Below, one piece after another: positions 39,495-50,665 of a stretch of DNA of 64,000 nt (its first letter is position 1; every line of letters starts with the position of its first letter). Position numbers and translations under genes: made by a program. The notes beneath the pieces are model-generated. The model saw only the letters and a program-made list of their open reading frames with translations. It was not told the origin of the DNA and ran no database searches. Source of the DNA: Vibrio ostreae (lineage in GTDB: Bacteria; Pseudomonadota; Gammaproteobacteria; Enterobacterales; Vibrionaceae); the NCBI RefSeq assembly GCF_019226825.1, contig NZ_CP076643.1, positions 2,294,001 through 2,358,000 of the forward strand. The letters run 5' to 3'.

Positions 39495-40310
39495 ATGAGA
39501 AACGATGTCCATTTAGGACACAAAGCGCGTAAACGTTTTGGTCAGAACTTTCTGAACGATCCATACATCATTGATGGCATCGTATCAGCCATTAACCCTC
39601 GTCCGGGACAAAACCTGGTTGAGATCGGTCCTGGTCTGGGTGCCATCACCGAGCCGGTCGGCCGTGAAGTGGATAAGTTCACCGTGATTGAGCTTGACCG
39701 TGACCTGGCTGAGCGCCTGCGCAACCATCCGGATCTGGCTGACAAGCTGACCATCCATGAAGGCGATGCAATGCGCTTTGATTTTACCCAGCTGGTGAAG
39801 CCGGGTAACAAGCTGCGCATTTTCGGTAACCTGCCGTACAACATCTCTACCCCGTTGATGTTCCACCTGTTTGAATATCATAAAGATGTGCAGGACATGC
39901 ACTTTATGCTGCAAAAAGAGGTGGTTAACCGTCTGGCAGCAGGTCCGGGCAGCAAGGCTTACGGCCGGCTGACCGTGATGGCGCAATACTACTGCAAAGT
40001 GGTTCCAGTACTGGAAGTGCCGCCGACTGCATTTGTGCCGCCACCGAAAGTCGACTCAGCCGTAGTCCGCCTGGTGCCTTACGAGGTTCTGCCACACCCG
40101 ACGACCAGCCTGAAGTGGCTGGACCGCGTGGTACGTGAAGGCTTTAACCAGCGCCGTAAAACGGTACGTAACTGCTACAAAGGTCTGCTGGAACTGGAAG
40201 TACTGGAAGAGCTGGGTGTCAACCCGACCATGCGTCCGGAAAACCTGACCCTGCAGCAATTCGTTGCCATGGCCAACTGGCTTGACGCCAACCACGGCCA
40301 GCAGGCATAA
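39495..40310 (+). CDS. ksgA: 16S rRNA (adenine-1518/1519-N6)-dimethyltransferase
   Basis: Dimethylates two adjacent adenines in the 3' hairpin of 16S rRNA, a late check in small-subunit assembly; its loss gives kasugamycin resistance. The 271-residue protein begins with [13 protein letters not shown], has the SAM site [12 protein letters not shown], the catalytic NLPYNIS, and [14 protein letters not shown]. It is followed by its own terminator. Confidence 0.98.
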   Translation: MRNDVHLGHKARKRFGQNFLNDPYIIDGIVSAINPRPGQNLVEIGPGLGAITEPVGREVDKFTVIELDRDLAERLRNHPDLADKLTIHEGDAMRFDFTQLVKPGNKLRIFGNLPYNISTPLMFHLFEYHKDVQDMHFMLQKEVVNRLAAGPGSKAYGRLTVMAQYYCKVVPVLEVPPTAFVPPPKVDSAVVRLVPYEVLPHPTTSLKWLDRVVREGFNQRRKTVRNCYKGLLELEVLEELGVNPTMRPENLTLQQFVAMANWLDANHGQQA

Positions 40311-40314
40311 ACAG

Positions 40315-40344
40315 AAAGGATGACCCTAACGGTCATCCTTTTTT
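40315..40344 (+). terminator. Terminator of ksgA
   Basis: Stem AAAGGATGACC/GGTCATCCTTT with a 5-nt loop, running into T6. Confidence 0.9.
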
Positions 40345-40498
40345 GCATTCTTGCCCGCTTGAGTAATTTGTTCCCTTTCGTTGTTTCGTGTCCGGTATGC
40401 CTTTATGAGCGCATCTTGTCAGGTTATGTTTGCGTAACGGTGGTCATCTTCCATATCCTGCGGTAATGTCGACACAGCGATTCGGAAAAGGAGTTTTT

Positions 40499-40879
40499 AT
40501 GGATACTGCCACGCCCTGTATTAAGGTACAGGTTCATACCAAATACATACCTGAGCAATCCACCCCGGAACAACAGCGCTATGTTTTCGCCTATTTGATC
40601 ACGATAAAGAATCTCAGTAACCAAACCGTGCAGTTGATCAGTCGCCGCTGGTTGATTACCGATGCCAACGGCAAACAGATGACAGTCGAAGGCGATGGCG
40701 TGGTTGGCGAACAGCCGTTTATCCCCGGTCATGATGAATATACCTACAGCAGCGGTACAGCCCTGGAGACTCCGGTCGGCGTGATGCAGGGCCACTACAT
40801 CATGCACGATGAAGAGGGTAAACAGTTTATCGCGGAAATTGAGCCATTCCGGCTTGCCGTCCCTCATGTACTGAATTAA
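40499..40879 (+). CDS. apaG: ApaG protein
   Basis: Small beta-sandwich protein of 126 residues (DUF525), co-operonic with apaH but of unknown function. Typical elements are [45 protein letters not shown] and [11 protein letters not shown]. The ATG follows AAAGGAG closely. A terminator and 150 bp separate it from ksgA, so it may have an additional promoter. Confidence 0.95.
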   Translation: MDTATPCIKVQVHTKYIPEQSTPEQQRYVFAYLITIKNLSNQTVQLISRRWLITDANGKQMTVEGDGVVGEQPFIPGHDEYTYSSGTALETPVGVMQGHYIMHDEEGKQFIAEIEPFRLAVPHVLN

Positions 40880-40889
40880 AGGATACGGC

Positions 40890-41699
40890 GTGGCCAATTA
40901 TATTGTCGGTGATATCCAGGGCTGCCTGGATGAATTACAGCTGCTGCTGCAACAAGCCCAGTTCTCTGCCGAGCAGGATACCTTATGGGTCGCCGGTGAC
41001 CTGGTGGCGCGCGGGCCAAAATCGCTCGAAACATTGCGTTTTATCCGCGATCTCGGCACGGCCGCTAAAGTCGTACTGGGGAATCACGATTTGCACCTGT
41101 TGGCGGTCGCCAACGGTATCCACCCGGTCAAAAAGAAAGACAAGACCGAGCCGATTTTCGCCGCACCGGACGGGCCTGAGCTGCTGCAATGGCTACGTCG
41201 TCAGCCGCTGCTGCAGGAACATGATGAGTTTGTCGTTGCCCACGCCGGCATTTCACCGATGTGGGATCTAGCGACTGCCAGAGCGGCAGCGGAGGAAATC
41301 AGCGCCCTGCTCAGCGGTGAGCGCTGGTTGTGGCTGATTGAAAACATGTACAGCAATATGCCGGATCAGTGGAGCGCGGATTTAAAAGGTATCGATCGCT
41401 ACCGCTATATCATCAACAGTTACACCCGGATGCGCTTCTGCCATCCCGACGGCAAACTGGATATGAAATGCAAGTTACCGCCGGATCAGGTCAGCCGTAA
41501 AAAGCTGCTGCCATGGTTTGAGCTCAAACAGCGGGTCGCGCTGGATAAAACCGTATTATTCGGCCACTGGGCCGCGCTGGAAGGCTATCGCAGCAAGCAA
41601 ATCATCGGCCTGGATACCGGCTGTGTCTGGGGCGGAACTCTGACTATGCTGCGCTGGGAAGATAAACGTTATTTTGCAGTTGAGGCGTTGCAGTACTGA
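40890..41699 (+). CDS. apaH: Diadenosine tetraphosphatase (symmetrical)
   Basis: Metallophosphatase that splits Ap4A into two ADP and also removes Np4 caps from RNA. The 269-residue protein starts with GTG (VANYIVGDIQGCLDEL), preceded by AAAGGA 10 bp after apaG. The calcineurin-like motifs GDIQG, GDLVARGP and LGNHDLHLLAV are complete, as is the later GHWAALEG. Confidence 0.96.
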   Translation: MANYIVGDIQGCLDELQLLLQQAQFSAEQDTLWVAGDLVARGPKSLETLRFIRDLGTAAKVVLGNHDLHLLAVANGIHPVKKKDKTEPIFAAPDGPELLQWLRRQPLLQEHDEFVVAHAGISPMWDLATARAAAEEISALLSGERWLWLIENMYSNMPDQWSADLKGIDRYRYIINSYTRMRFCHPDGKLDMKCKLPPDQVSRKKLLPWFELKQRVALDKTVLFGHWAALEGYRSKQIIGLDTGCVWGGTLTMLRWEDKRYFAVEALQY

Positions 41700-41725
41700 C
41701 CTGCAGCAACCTTGCGGTAGCAAAT

Positions 41726-41753
41726 AAAAACTCGTCATAACGACGAGTTTTTT
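41726..41753. terminator. Bidirectional terminator between apaH and folA
   Basis: Stem AAACTCGTC/GACGAGTTT with ATAAC loop, A5 before and T6 after. Confidence 0.88.
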
Positions 41754-41793
41754 AGTGCTTACGGCCTGTTTCCGGTGCCGCAGGATTTGGACT

Positions 41794-42300
41794 CTAGATT
41801 TTCTCAAGCACAACAAAATCCATATCGTACTGGTTTTTTTCATCGGCACGGTAGTGCTCACGATGAGTTTCTGTCCAGCTACTGTCCCATTCAGGGAAGT
41901 AGGTATCGCCAGAAATTTCCGCATCGATAAAAGTCAGATAAAGTTTACTCGCTTTTGGCAAAGCTTCATTGTAGATGCTACCTCCACCGATAATCATAGC
42001 TTCGTCTGCATCTCCAGCTTCTGCCAAAGCGATTTCTAGAGATGGCACTATAGTAACACCCTCGGCGGAATACTCCGGATTGCGTGTAATCACTATATTT
42101 CTACGGCCAGGCAAAGGTTTACCAATCGATTCATAAGTCTTACGACCCATAATTACTGGTTTTCCAAGCGTATGTTGCTTGAACCAAATGAAATCCGCAG
42201 GCAAGTGCCAAGGCATTTCATTATCATTCCCGATAACGTGTGGATTATCTCGTTCGATATTCCCGTTGCGTGCCAAAGCAGCAATCATACTAATAACCAC
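41794..42300 (-). CDS. folA: Dihydrofolate reductase with an N-terminal insertion
   Basis: NADPH-dependent reduction of dihydrofolate; target of trimethoprim. I start at a GTG (VVISMIAALARNG) because AAAGG lies 8 nt before it and the usual M-I-S-x-I-A-A opening then falls at the start; this gives 168 residues against about 160 for the family. The excess is a segment of 8-9 residues (NIERDNPH) between the first beta strand and the Met20-loop VIGNDNEMPWHLPADF. The catalytic Asp (in PADF), GRKTYESIGKPLPGR and IIGGGSIYNEAL are normal. The gene looks more A/T-rich than its neighbours by eye. Confidence 0.93.
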   Translation of the reverse strand: MVISMIAALARNGNIERDNPHVIGNDNEMPWHLPADFIWFKQHTLGKPVIMGRKTYESIGKPLPGRRNIVITRNPEYSAEGVTIVPSLEIALAEAGDADEAMIIGGGSIYNEALPKASKLYLTFIDAEISGDTYFPEWDSSWTETHREHYRADEKNQYDMDFVVLEKI

Positions 42301-42378
42301 AATAAAATACCTTTGCTCAAGAATGAGGGTGGGATTATACCTAATTAGAAGAATAGGACAATCTTCACTCATTAGCTC

Positions 42379-42849
42379 CTATACAATCGGCTTGCGGCGA
42401 TAGAATAACAGCCCCGGCACAGCAAGACCAACCGCAAGGCCGGCAATGATGAACATCGCTTTAAGAAAGTTCTCAAGCAGGGTTTCCAGCAGCTCCGGAT
42501 TAAAGCCGAGATGGTTGATCTCCACCATAGCGATCATCGCCCGGTACGCAAATACGCCCGGCACCATAGGGATCAGGGCCGCAACAGTAAACACTTTCGG
42601 GTGCGCAAGAAATTTGTGCGACCAGTGCACGCCAATCATACCCACGATAGTAGCGGCGAAAAATGTCGCCCATTCAATCGGAATGCCAAAATGCATCATG
42701 ATAAAGCGTGAGCCATGCCCTATCGCTCCGCCCAGCGCGCAATATTTGAGTGCCCGCACCGGTACGTTAAACACCAGCGCAAAGCCGACCGCTGGAATGG
42801 CGGCAAAAAACATATCGTCAATCAGTCCGAGTAACAGTTGCCAGTTCAT
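42379..42849 (-). CDS. yjjB: Threonine/serine exporter family protein, small subunit (YjjB-like)
   Basis: Inner-membrane protein of 156 residues with about four hydrophobic segments, corresponding to the ThrE_2 half of a split ThrE exporter. Visible are the segments [31 protein letters not shown] and [17 protein letters not shown]. Its start is 1 bp from the stop of the yjjP-like gene, so the two are translated together and probably form one transporter. In E. coli the pair contributes to succinate export, so the substrate is uncertain. Confidence 0.88.
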   Translation of the reverse strand: MNWQLLLGLIDDMFFAAIPAVGFALVFNVPVRALKYCALGGAIGHGSRFIMMHFGIPIEWATFFAATIVGMIGVHWSHKFLAHPKVFTVAALIPMVPGVFAYRAMIAMVEINHLGFNPELLETLLENFLKAMFIIAGLAVGLAVPGLLFYRRKPIV

Positions 42850-42850
42850 C

Positions 42851-43612
42851 TTACCACCCCCAGATTCCGGTAATACTCATCGCGGCTATAATGCCAAGAC
42901 AGGTCGACAGCGTCAGCAGACTGGCCATCACAAAACGGGCAATACCGATATCGATGTACCCCTTAAGCATATCTGCCACCGAATTGATCAGCGGGAAACC
43001 CGGCACCAGCATCAGCACAGAAGATGCCATCACCAGAGTCGGGTTATTGCCGAGCTGAAAGTTCACCGCCTGGGCGGAAATCACTGAAGTGACAAAAGCG
43101 GTCGCGGCAAAGTTAAGCAGCGGATTGAAATGACGATGGCCGATCTCCTGACGTACTGTCATACCGACCGCAGAGGCAATAAAGGTGATGGCAAACACGG
43201 TCCAGTCACCACCGGCCAGGCGGCTGAATGCCGCACACGACAAACCGATCATCACGACCACCACCCAGCGGTTGTAGCGCTCTGGGCTGATCTGATTCAG
43301 CTTTTTTTGTGCCATGTTATGATCCAGCAAGCCACGCTCGATCATAATGCAGATGCGCTGGATCTCCGTCACTGCCCGCATGTTAATTCCGCGATCCGCG
43401 CAGCGGCGGGTCGTGGTAATACAGTGGCCCTGTTGTACTGTGGTAACCACCAGTGAACTGGCTGATAACGAGACTTCCACCTCGCTCATGCCACACGCCA
43501 GCCCGATGCGGCGCATAATATCCCCAACCAGGGTACTTTCCGCTCCATGAGCCAGCAGCATTTGTCCGGCCTGAGCAATCAAACGAGAAATACTTCTCTG
43601 TTGCGAGGTCAT
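42851..43612 (-). CDS. yjjP: Threonine/serine exporter family protein, large subunit (YjjP-like)
   Basis: 253-residue protein with a soluble N-terminal domain ([25 protein letters not shown], then [14 protein letters not shown]) and about five membrane segments, as in the ThrE_1/DUF1212 family. The start [11 protein letters not shown] is preceded by AGGAAAGGG; the longer frame adds 33 residues without support. Confidence 0.9.
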   Translation of the reverse strand: MTSQQRSISRLIAQAGQMLLAHGAESTLVGDIMRRIGLACGMSEVEVSLSASSLVVTTVQQGHCITTTRRCADRGINMRAVTEIQRICIMIERGLLDHNMAQKKLNQISPERYNRWVVVVMIGLSCAAFSRLAGGDWTVFAITFIASAVGMTVRQEIGHRHFNPLLNFAATAFVTSVISAQAVNFQLGNNPTLVMASSVLMLVPGFPLINSVADMLKGYIDIGIARFVMASLLTLSTCLGIIAAMSITGIWGW

Positions 43613-43774
43613 GATCCCTTTCCTAAACGTCAACTTACTTAAAATAAAACCCGCCAAACCAATGGCGGCAACAGGCTGCCAACCACACCGTAACCCAAGC
43701 GCTACTCGCAATGGTGCCCGGCGCGCAGGTTACAGTGTGCATGAAAAAAGCGCTTGGAAATATGATTTAGATAC

Positions 43775-43803
43775 AAAAAAGCCGCAATTTCCATTGCGGC
43801 TCT
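43775..43803 (-). terminator. Terminator of obgE
   Basis: On the minus strand the stem GCCGCAAT/ATTGCGGC is followed by T6. Confidence 0.88.
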
Positions 43804-43854
43804 GAATTGAGAGTTTTTTGCCTGATACGCGCAAAATCTCAGAATTTAGTCCGA

Positions 43855-45033
<1,179 letters not shown>

Positions 45034-45270
45034 TTACTCCGCATTACTTGCGTTGCAATATCACCGCGTTGCCATCCAAACCTGCTGCGACAACTGATTG
45101 TCGCCACTTAAGCCTGCGCTATGCCAATGATATAAATTTTAGCAGAAGTTTGCGTGACCCAGGATCGCGCCCCCTCTGCTTGGGAACAGATAACAAGCCG
45201 CTCTGCAATGACGCTACCTGAGGTAACACTCGGCAGGGCCTCTTGTTATTGGCTCTTCTCTCCAGATAAA

Positions 45271-45298
45271 TAAAAAACCCCACCTAACGGCAGGGCTT
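45271..45298 (-). terminator. Terminator of rplU-rpmA
   Basis: On the minus strand GCCCTGCC-GTTA-GGTGGGG, with two wobble pairs, runs into T6. The 291-bp gap to obgE therefore probably also holds an obgE promoter, but I cannot point to one. Confidence 0.65.
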
Positions 45299-45321
45299 TT
45301 AAATTCATCGAGAAACTAAAC

Positions 45322-45579
45322 TTATTCAGCGTCGATGCTAACGAATTTACGGTTTTTAGGACCTTTCACTTCGAATTTCACTTTACCGTCAGATAGAGCG
45401 AACAGAGTGTGGTCTTTACCGATACCTACGTTAGTACCAGCGTGGAACTTAGTGCCACGTTGACGAACGATGATGTTACCTGCAAGTACAGATTCACCGC
45501 CGAAACGTTTTACACCAAGGCGTTTACTTTCAGAATCGCGGCCGTTACGAGTAGAACCACCAGCTTTTTTGTGTGCCAT
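45322..45579 (-). CDS. rpmA: 50S ribosomal protein L27
   Basis: Ribosomal protein whose N-terminal tail reaches the peptidyl transferase centre. The 85-residue protein begins [22 protein letters not shown], the classical L27 start, and contains [15 protein letters not shown]. It follows rplU by 20 bp. Confidence 0.99.
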   Translation of the reverse strand: MAHKKAGGSTRNGRDSESKRLGVKRFGGESVLAGNIIVRQRGTKFHAGTNVGIGKDHTLFALSDGKVKFEVKGPKNRKFVSIDAE

Positions 45580-45599
45580 TGTTAAACTCTCCTAATAAC

Positions 45600-45911
45600 T
45601 TAAGCGTTGATACCAGTGATTTTCACTTCTGTGAACCACTGACGGTGACCTTGTTGCTTACGAGAGTGCTTACGACGACGGAACTTAACGATTTTAACTT
45701 TATCGCCACGACCGTGCTGTACAACTTCAGCAGTCACTTTACCGCCCTCTACCAGAGGAGCGCCAACTTGGATTTCTTCACCGTTAGCAACCAGCAGAAC
45801 TTTATCAAATTCTACAGTTGCGCCAGTTTCAACGTCTAATTTCTCTAAACGAAGAGTTTGACCTTCGCTTACACGGTGTTGTTTACCACCAGATTGGAAA
45901 ACAGCGTACAT
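45600..45911 (-). CDS. rplU: 50S ribosomal protein L21
   Basis: 23S rRNA-binding ribosomal protein of 103 residues. It begins [18 protein letters not shown] and carries the signature [19 protein letters not shown](W) near the C-terminus. It is divergent from ispB across a 271-bp gap, which is A/T-rich and should contain both promoters. Confidence 0.99.
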   Translation of the reverse strand: MYAVFQSGGKQHRVSEGQTLRLEKLDVETGATVEFDKVLLVANGEEIQVGAPLVEGGKVTAEVVQHGRGDKVKIVKFRRRKHSRKQQGHRQWFTEVKITGINA

Positions 45912-46182
45912 ATTTTACTCCGCTCTTTCCGCACAGCCAATGCTTACATTTTGAGCAATAAGGGTGTGCGCTAAACTAATCATCAATAGGGCGCAGATTC
46001 TACGTGAATGACGACCCTATGACAAGCCATATTTGAAAAAAATTGGCGAAAAGCTAATCGCCAAATAAAAGTGCGCCAATCATGCCCTTAAGCCATGTAT
46101 TAATCAACGTTTTTTAGTGTATTATTGCCGCATTCTTGAAGAACCAAATGCCTTACAAGTTCTAACTTCAGCCGGATGTACA

Positions 46183-47154
46183 ATGGATTTTAAAGCTATC
46201 CAAACGCTTACTGCCGATGACATGGCAAAAGTGAATGAAACAATTCAAGCGCAGCTCAACTCTGACGTTTCTTTAATCAACCAACTTGGCTTTTATATCG
46301 TCAATAGCGGTGGCAAGCGTCTGCGTCCGCTGCTGGCGGTTTTATCGGCCAGAGCGCTCGGTTATCAGGGCCAGGGTCATACCCTCGCTGCTGCGTTTAT
46401 TGAATTTACCCATACCGCCACACTGCTGCACGATGACGTGGTCGATGAATCGGACATGCGCCGCGGCAAAGCGACGGCCAACGCTGCGTTTGGTAATGCG
46501 TCCAGTATACTGGTCGGCGATTACATTTATACCCGCTCGTTCCAGATGATGGTGGAGCTTGGATCGATGAAGATCCTGCAACTGATGAGTGAAGCGGTTA
46601 ACGTGATTGCAGAAGGTGAAGTTCAGCAATTAATGAACTGTAATGATCCGGACACCAGCGAAGAGAGCTACATGCAGGTCATCTACTCCAAGACTGCCCG
46701 CTTGTTTGAAGCCGCTACTCAGATTGGTGCAATCTTAAACGATGCGCCAGCGCCTATTGAAATGGCCCTGCAAAATTACGGTAAATATCTTGGCACCGCA
46801 TTCCAGCTCATCGACGATGTGATGGACTACACTGCCGACGGGAAAGAGATGGGCAAAAACGTCGGTGACGACCTGGCAGAAGGAAAACCGACCCTGCCAC
46901 TGCTGCATGCGATGCGGAACGGCACGCCGGAGCAGGAAGCGATGATCCGTGAAGCGATCGAACAGGCCAACGGCATGGATCGTTTAGATGACATTCTCGC
47001 GGCAATGGATCAGGCCGGCTCGCTGGCATACACCGTTAAGAAAGCGCAGGACGAAGCCGATAAGGCGATTGCAGAGCTGGATGCGATTCCGGACAGCGAA
47101 TACAAACAAGCGCTGATTACCCTGGCTCATATGGCGGTACACCGCAGTAAATAG
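46183..47154 (+). CDS. ispB: Octaprenyl diphosphate synthase
   Basis: Makes the C40 side chain of ubiquinone and menaquinone. The 323-residue trans-prenyltransferase has both Asp-rich motifs, LLHDDVVDESDMRRG and QLIDDVMDYT, with GGKRLRPLL upstream of the first. The start MDFKAIQTLTADDM fits the family; the longer frame adds 22 non-conserved residues. It has no strong ribosome binding site. Confidence 0.96.
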   Translation: MDFKAIQTLTADDMAKVNETIQAQLNSDVSLINQLGFYIVNSGGKRLRPLLAVLSARALGYQGQGHTLAAAFIEFTHTATLLHDDVVDESDMRRGKATANAAFGNASSILVGDYIYTRSFQMMVELGSMKILQLMSEAVNVIAEGEVQQLMNCNDPDTSEESYMQVIYSKTARLFEAATQIGAILNDAPAPIEMALQNYGKYLGTAFQLIDDVMDYTADGKEMGKNVGDDLAEGKPTLPLLHAMRNGTPEQEAMIREAIEQANGMDRLDDILAAMDQAGSLAYTVKKAQDEADKAIAELDAIPDSEYKQALITLAHMAVHRSK

Positions 47155-47247
47155 GCCGGCGTCCCCACGCCCAGCGACTCGTCGCGCGACAGTCATAATT
47201 CGTCCTCAATGTGTAAACACATATCAGGACGAGACACCGCTAACAAT

Positions 47248-47275
47248 AAAGCCTCGCACCCAGCGAGGCTTTTTG
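47248..47275 (+). terminator. Terminator of ispB
   Basis: Stem AAGCCTCGC/GCGAGGCTT with T5. Confidence 0.9.
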
Positions 47276-47337
47276 TTACGTAACCGGACCGACCGTATCA
47301 GTTGCATAGCTTGCCCATGATCAACCGCAGCGCGCAT

Positions 47338-47365
47338 AAAAAAACCGCTCGTCACAAGAGCGGCT
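47338..47365 (-). terminator. Terminator of mdh
   Basis: On the minus strand AGCCGCTC...GAGCGG is followed by T7. Confidence 0.88.
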
Positions 47366-47408
47366 TTTATGTGATTTGTCGGCAGGGCTGAGCGATCAGC
47401 CAGACGAT

Positions 47409-48344
47409 TTACTTAACGAAATCAACACCGATTTGGATATCACCTTTCAGGGTATCCAGCATGCCTTCCAGTGCGTCCTGCTCGAACGCGCTCAGCGCGC
47501 CGTAGCTCAGCACTTCTTCGATACCCTCTTTACCCAGCTTGACTGGTTGAGCAAAGAAAGAGGCATGTTCACCATCACCTTCGACATACGCATACTCGAT
47601 AACCGCTTCATCGCCCTGCAGCGCTTTAACCAGCGACAGACCAAAACGACATGCAGCCTGACCCATCGACAGCGTTGCCGAGCCGCCACCCGCTTTCGCT
47701 TCTACCACTTCAGTACCCGCGTTCTGGATACGCTTGGTCAGTGCCGCCACTTCTTCATCGCTGAACTCAACGCCCTCTACTTGTGACAGCAGCGGCAGGA
47801 TAGTCACACCTGAGTGGCCACCAATCACAGGCACACGGATCTGGCCTGGATCTTTGTCTTTCAGTTCTGCAACGAAAGTTTCTGCGCGGATCACGTCCAG
47901 CGTCGTGATACCAAACAATTTGCGTTTGTTGTAAACACCGGCTTTTTTCAGCACTTCGGCCGCGATTGGCACAGTGGTGTTGACCGGGTTAGTGATGATA
48001 CCGATGCACGCATTCGGACAAACTACGGCGATACGCTCAGCCAAAGACTTAACGATACCCGCGTTAACATTGAAAAGATCCGCACGATCCATGCCCGGTT
48101 TACGTGCGACACCCGCAGAGATCAAGACTACGTCGGCACCATCCAGCGCAGGGGTTGGATCTTCACCAGAGTAACCTTTGATCGAAACCGGAGTCGGAAT
48201 GTGGCTTAAATCAGCCGCTACGCCTGGCGTTACCGGTGCAATGTCATATAGAGCCAGATCACTACCGGCAGGAAGACGGTTTTTCAGTAACAGAGCGAGG
48301 GCTTGACCGATGCCGCCTGCGGCACCAATAACAGCGACTTTCAT
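47409..48344 (-). CDS. mdh: Malate dehydrogenase
   Basis: NAD-dependent TCA-cycle enzyme interconverting malate and oxaloacetate. The 311-residue protein starts with the Rossmann motif [19 protein letters not shown], and includes the substrate-binding [17 protein letters not shown], and the catalytic His in [19 protein letters not shown] precedes the ATG. It is divergent from argR, a conserved pairing. Confidence 0.98.
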   Translation of the reverse strand: MKVAVIGAAGGIGQALALLLKNRLPAGSDLALYDIAPVTPGVAADLSHIPTPVSIKGYSGEDPTPALDGADVVLISAGVARKPGMDRADLFNVNAGIVKSLAERIAVVCPNACIGIITNPVNTTVPIAAEVLKKAGVYNKRKLFGITTLDVIRAETFVAELKDKDPGQIRVPVIGGHSGVTILPLLSQVEGVEFSDEEVAALTKRIQNAGTEVVEAKAGGGSATLSMGQAACRFGLSLVKALQGDEAVIEYAYVEGDGEHASFFAQPVKLGKEGIEEVLSYGALSAFEQDALEGMLDTLKGDIQIGVDFVK

Positions 48345-48742
48345 CGTAGTTCTCCTTGAGAGTGAATCTTCTTATAAGTTTTTAAATATTATGTAGGGTG
48401 GTGTTGTCTATCTTTTATCCAACCCTGAAAAAGCTATAGCAATCACAAAGTGATTACAATCAATTAACGTCAGCTTTGCGACCTTGCGCAACTCCGCTCG
48501 TAGCGGCCTTTGGCAAGGGGCGCGATTATGAAATGATTTGTGTTGGATGACAAAGATTTAAGTGCTTAACTGAACTAACCTTATCTATTTTACAGTGACC
48601 TTTTAGACAGTTTTAGGTGATAATTTGGCACGACTCCCCGACCTATGGGAAAATACTTTGAGGGGCCGTATCTCTTTCGCGCCAGTAAAACCGCGCAAGA
48701 GATACCGCTCTTCATCATCATTTCGCAAACAGTAGAAGAACA
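48345..48742. other. mdh-argR divergent intergenic region with argR leader hairpin
   Basis: 398 bp between two divergent starts. It contains a strong stem-loop at 48668-48705 on the argR side: GTATCTCTT pairs perfectly with AAGAGATAC, and an inner GCGC pairs with GCGC. This lies 37 bp before the argR ATG. No clear ARG-box pair was found. Confidence 0.7.
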
Positions 48743-49216
48743 ATGCGCCATACAGATAACAAACAAGACAATCTCGTCCGTGCTTTCAAAGCGTTGTTGA
48801 AAGAAGAACGCTTTGGCTCTCAAGGTGATATTGTCGACGCTCTCAAAAATGAAGGCTTCGACAACATTAACCAGTCAAAAGTATCACGCATGCTGACTAA
48901 GTTCGGCGCGGTTCGTACCCGCAATGCGAAAATGGAAATGGTTTACTGTCTGCCAGCCGAACTGGGTGTGCCGACCGTGTCCAGCTCGCTGCGTGAACTG
49001 GTCCTCGATATCGACCACAACAATGCCCTGGTTGTCATTCATACCGGTCCGGGCGCCGCGCAGTTGATCGCACGTCTGCTCGATTCTCTGGGCAAATCGG
49101 AAGGCATCCTCGGTGTGGTGGCCGGTGACGATACCATTTTCATTACCCCGACCTTAAGCATCAGCACCAAGCAACTGTTCACGTCCGTATGTGAACTTTT
49201 TGAGTATGCGGGCTAA
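48743..49216 (+). CDS. argR: Arginine repressor ArgR
   Basis: Hexameric arginine-dependent regulator of arginine synthesis and catabolism, and accessory factor in cer-type recombination. The 157-residue protein has the N-terminal winged helix (about residues 8-75; [32 protein letters not shown]) and the C-terminal arginine-binding trimerisation domain with [19 protein letters not shown] and [11 protein letters not shown]. Start supported by AGAAGAA. Confidence 0.97.
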   Translation: MRHTDNKQDNLVRAFKALLKEERFGSQGDIVDALKNEGFDNINQSKVSRMLTKFGAVRTRNAKMEMVYCLPAELGVPTVSSSLRELVLDIDHNNALVVIHTGPGAAQLIARLLDSLGKSEGILGVVAGDDTIFITPTLSISTKQLFTSVCELFEYAG

Positions 49217-49288
49217 GCTTTGCTATCGGCTGCAGTAACCTGGTTTTACTGAGTCAATTACCAACAAAGCGTATTAAAAACAGCCAGA

Positions 49289-49322
49289 TGGAGTCACTCA
49301 GCCTAGCGTTAGTGTGACTCCA
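49289..49322 (+). other. Inverted repeat downstream of argR
   Basis: TGGAGTCAC at 49289-49297 is perfectly complementary to GTGACTCCA at 49314-49322. No T run follows, so it may be a 3' stabilising hairpin rather than a standard terminator. Confidence 0.45.
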
Positions 49323-49524
49323 CTCTCAAGTTAACCAAGGGTTAACATCTGGAACAAAATCTAATTAACTGATTGATTTTCATCCCTTTAATGCCTAAAA
49401 ATCACGCGACTAAGTGTGAATTAAACCAGTCTGTTTTCCTACATATTGAGACAATCCTATAATTATCTTTCAATTTTTTGCTATTATTCAGCGACTTTTT
49501 TAACTTGTCGGTTGAAAAAGCTAT

Positions 49525-49570
49525 CGTTTCTCGATGAAGAAACGCCCAAAGCAACTACACTTGGTTTGGG
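49525..49570 (+). other. Two adjacent leader hairpins before the TAXI binding-protein gene
   Basis: CGTTTCT-cgatga-AGAAACG (49525-49544) is followed without gap by CCCAAA...TTTGGG (49545-49570), about 30 bp before the start codon. The rest of the 384-bp gap is A/T-rich with no other recognised element. Confidence 0.5.
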
Positions 49571-49600
49571 GCAAAATAGTAAAAGAAGGAAGGGAAATTC

Positions 49601-50569
49601 ATGGCATTGAATAAAATAATTAAGGTCGGTGCAATTGCTGCCGCAATATTGGGCGCAGGCGCTGTTAACGCACAGGAATTCATCACAATTGGTACAGGTT
49701 CAGTAACTGGTGTTTACTATCCTACCGGTGGTGCTATCTGTAAGCTGATTAACAAAGACCGCAAGGAACACAATATCCGCTGCTCTGTAGAATCGACTGG
49801 CGGTTCTATTTACAACGTCAACACCATTCGTTCCGGCGAACTGGATTTCGGTATCGTTCAGTCTGACTGGCAATACCACGGTTACAACGGTACCAGCGAG
49901 TTTAAAGACCAAGGCCCGTACAAGAAACTGCGCGCAGTGTTCTCTCTGCATACCGAACCTTTCAACATCATCGCTCGCTCAGATTCAGGCATCAACAACG
50001 TGAAGGATCTGGCCGGTAAGCGCGTCAACATCGGTAACCCGGGTTCTGGTGACCGCGCCACCATGCAGGTTGTGATGGATGCATTTGGCTGGACCAATGA
50101 TTCATTCAAACTGGCTTCAGAACTGAAAGGCTCCGAGCGTTCACAAGCTCTGTGTGACAACAAGATTGACGCCTTCATCTACATGGTTGGCCACCCGAAC
50201 GGTTCAATCAAAGAAGCAACCACTTCTTGTGATGCAAAACTGGTTCCTGCTACCGGTCCTGAAATCGAGAAAATTGTTGCTGACAACCCGTACTACGCTT
50301 ACAGCACAGTACCGGCTGGCATGTACCGCGGTACTGACACTGACGTGAAAAGCTTCGGTGTGGCAGCCACACTAGTGACCAGCGCTGATGTATCAGACGA
50401 TGTGGCTTATAACGTGGCCAAAGCGGTGTTCGAGAACTTCGACACCTTTACCCGTCTGCACCCTGCTTTCGCTAACCTGAAAAAAGAAGACATGGTCAAA
50501 GCAGGTATCTCTATCCCACTTCACCCAGGTGCAGTGAAATACTACAAAGAAGTTGGTCTGCTTAAATAA
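49601..50569 (+). CDS. TAXI family TRAP transporter solute-binding protein
   Basis: Periplasmic binding protein of a TRAP transporter, which uses the Na+ or H+ gradient. The 322-residue protein has a signal peptide ending VNAQE, followed by FITIGTGSVTGVYYPTGGAICKLIN and STGGSIYNVNTIRSGELDFGIVQSD, which are typical of the TAXI (TRAP-associated extracytoplasmic immunogenic) group. Two Cys pairs could form disulfides. The usual substrates are dicarboxylates or amino acids such as glutamate; the actual one cannot be read from sequence. It is followed by the fused permease and a universal stress protein. Confidence 0.93.
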   Translation: MALNKIIKVGAIAAAILGAGAVNAQEFITIGTGSVTGVYYPTGGAICKLINKDRKEHNIRCSVESTGGSIYNVNTIRSGELDFGIVQSDWQYHGYNGTSEFKDQGPYKKLRAVFSLHTEPFNIIARSDSGINNVKDLAGKRVNIGNPGSGDRATMQVVMDAFGWTNDSFKLASELKGSERSQALCDNKIDAFIYMVGHPNGSIKEATTSCDAKLVPATGPEIEKIVADNPYYAYSTVPAGMYRGTDTDVKSFGVAATLVTSADVSDDVAYNVAKAVFENFDTFTRLHPAFANLKKEDMVKAGISIPLHPGAVKYYKEVGLLK

Positions 50570-50597
50570 TTAAGCCGGCTGACTGATGCCCCGCTAA

Positions 50598-50623
50598 CAT
50601 CAGCAGACCTACGTCTGCTGATG
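50598..50623 (+). other. Strong intergenic hairpin after the TAXI gene
   Basis: 11-bp perfect stem CATCAGCAGAC/GTCTGCTGATG with CTAC loop and no T run, immediately before a terminator-like hairpin. It probably protects the 3' end of the binding-protein message. Confidence 0.65.
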
Positions 50624-50634
50624 ATGACAATATC

Positions 50635-50660
50635 AAGCCCGATCTTTATCGGGCTTTTAA
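50635..50660 (+). terminator. Terminator or attenuator between TAXI gene and permease
   Basis: Stem AAGCCCGAT/ATCGGGCTT with a short loop and T4. It would lower permease transcription relative to the binding protein. Confidence 0.75.
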
Positions 50661-50665
50661 CAGTA

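Noticed and set aside
48345..48742. ARG boxes for ArgR autoregulation
   Set aside because: I looked for TGAAT-like palindromes of the ARG-box type and found no convincing adjacent pair.
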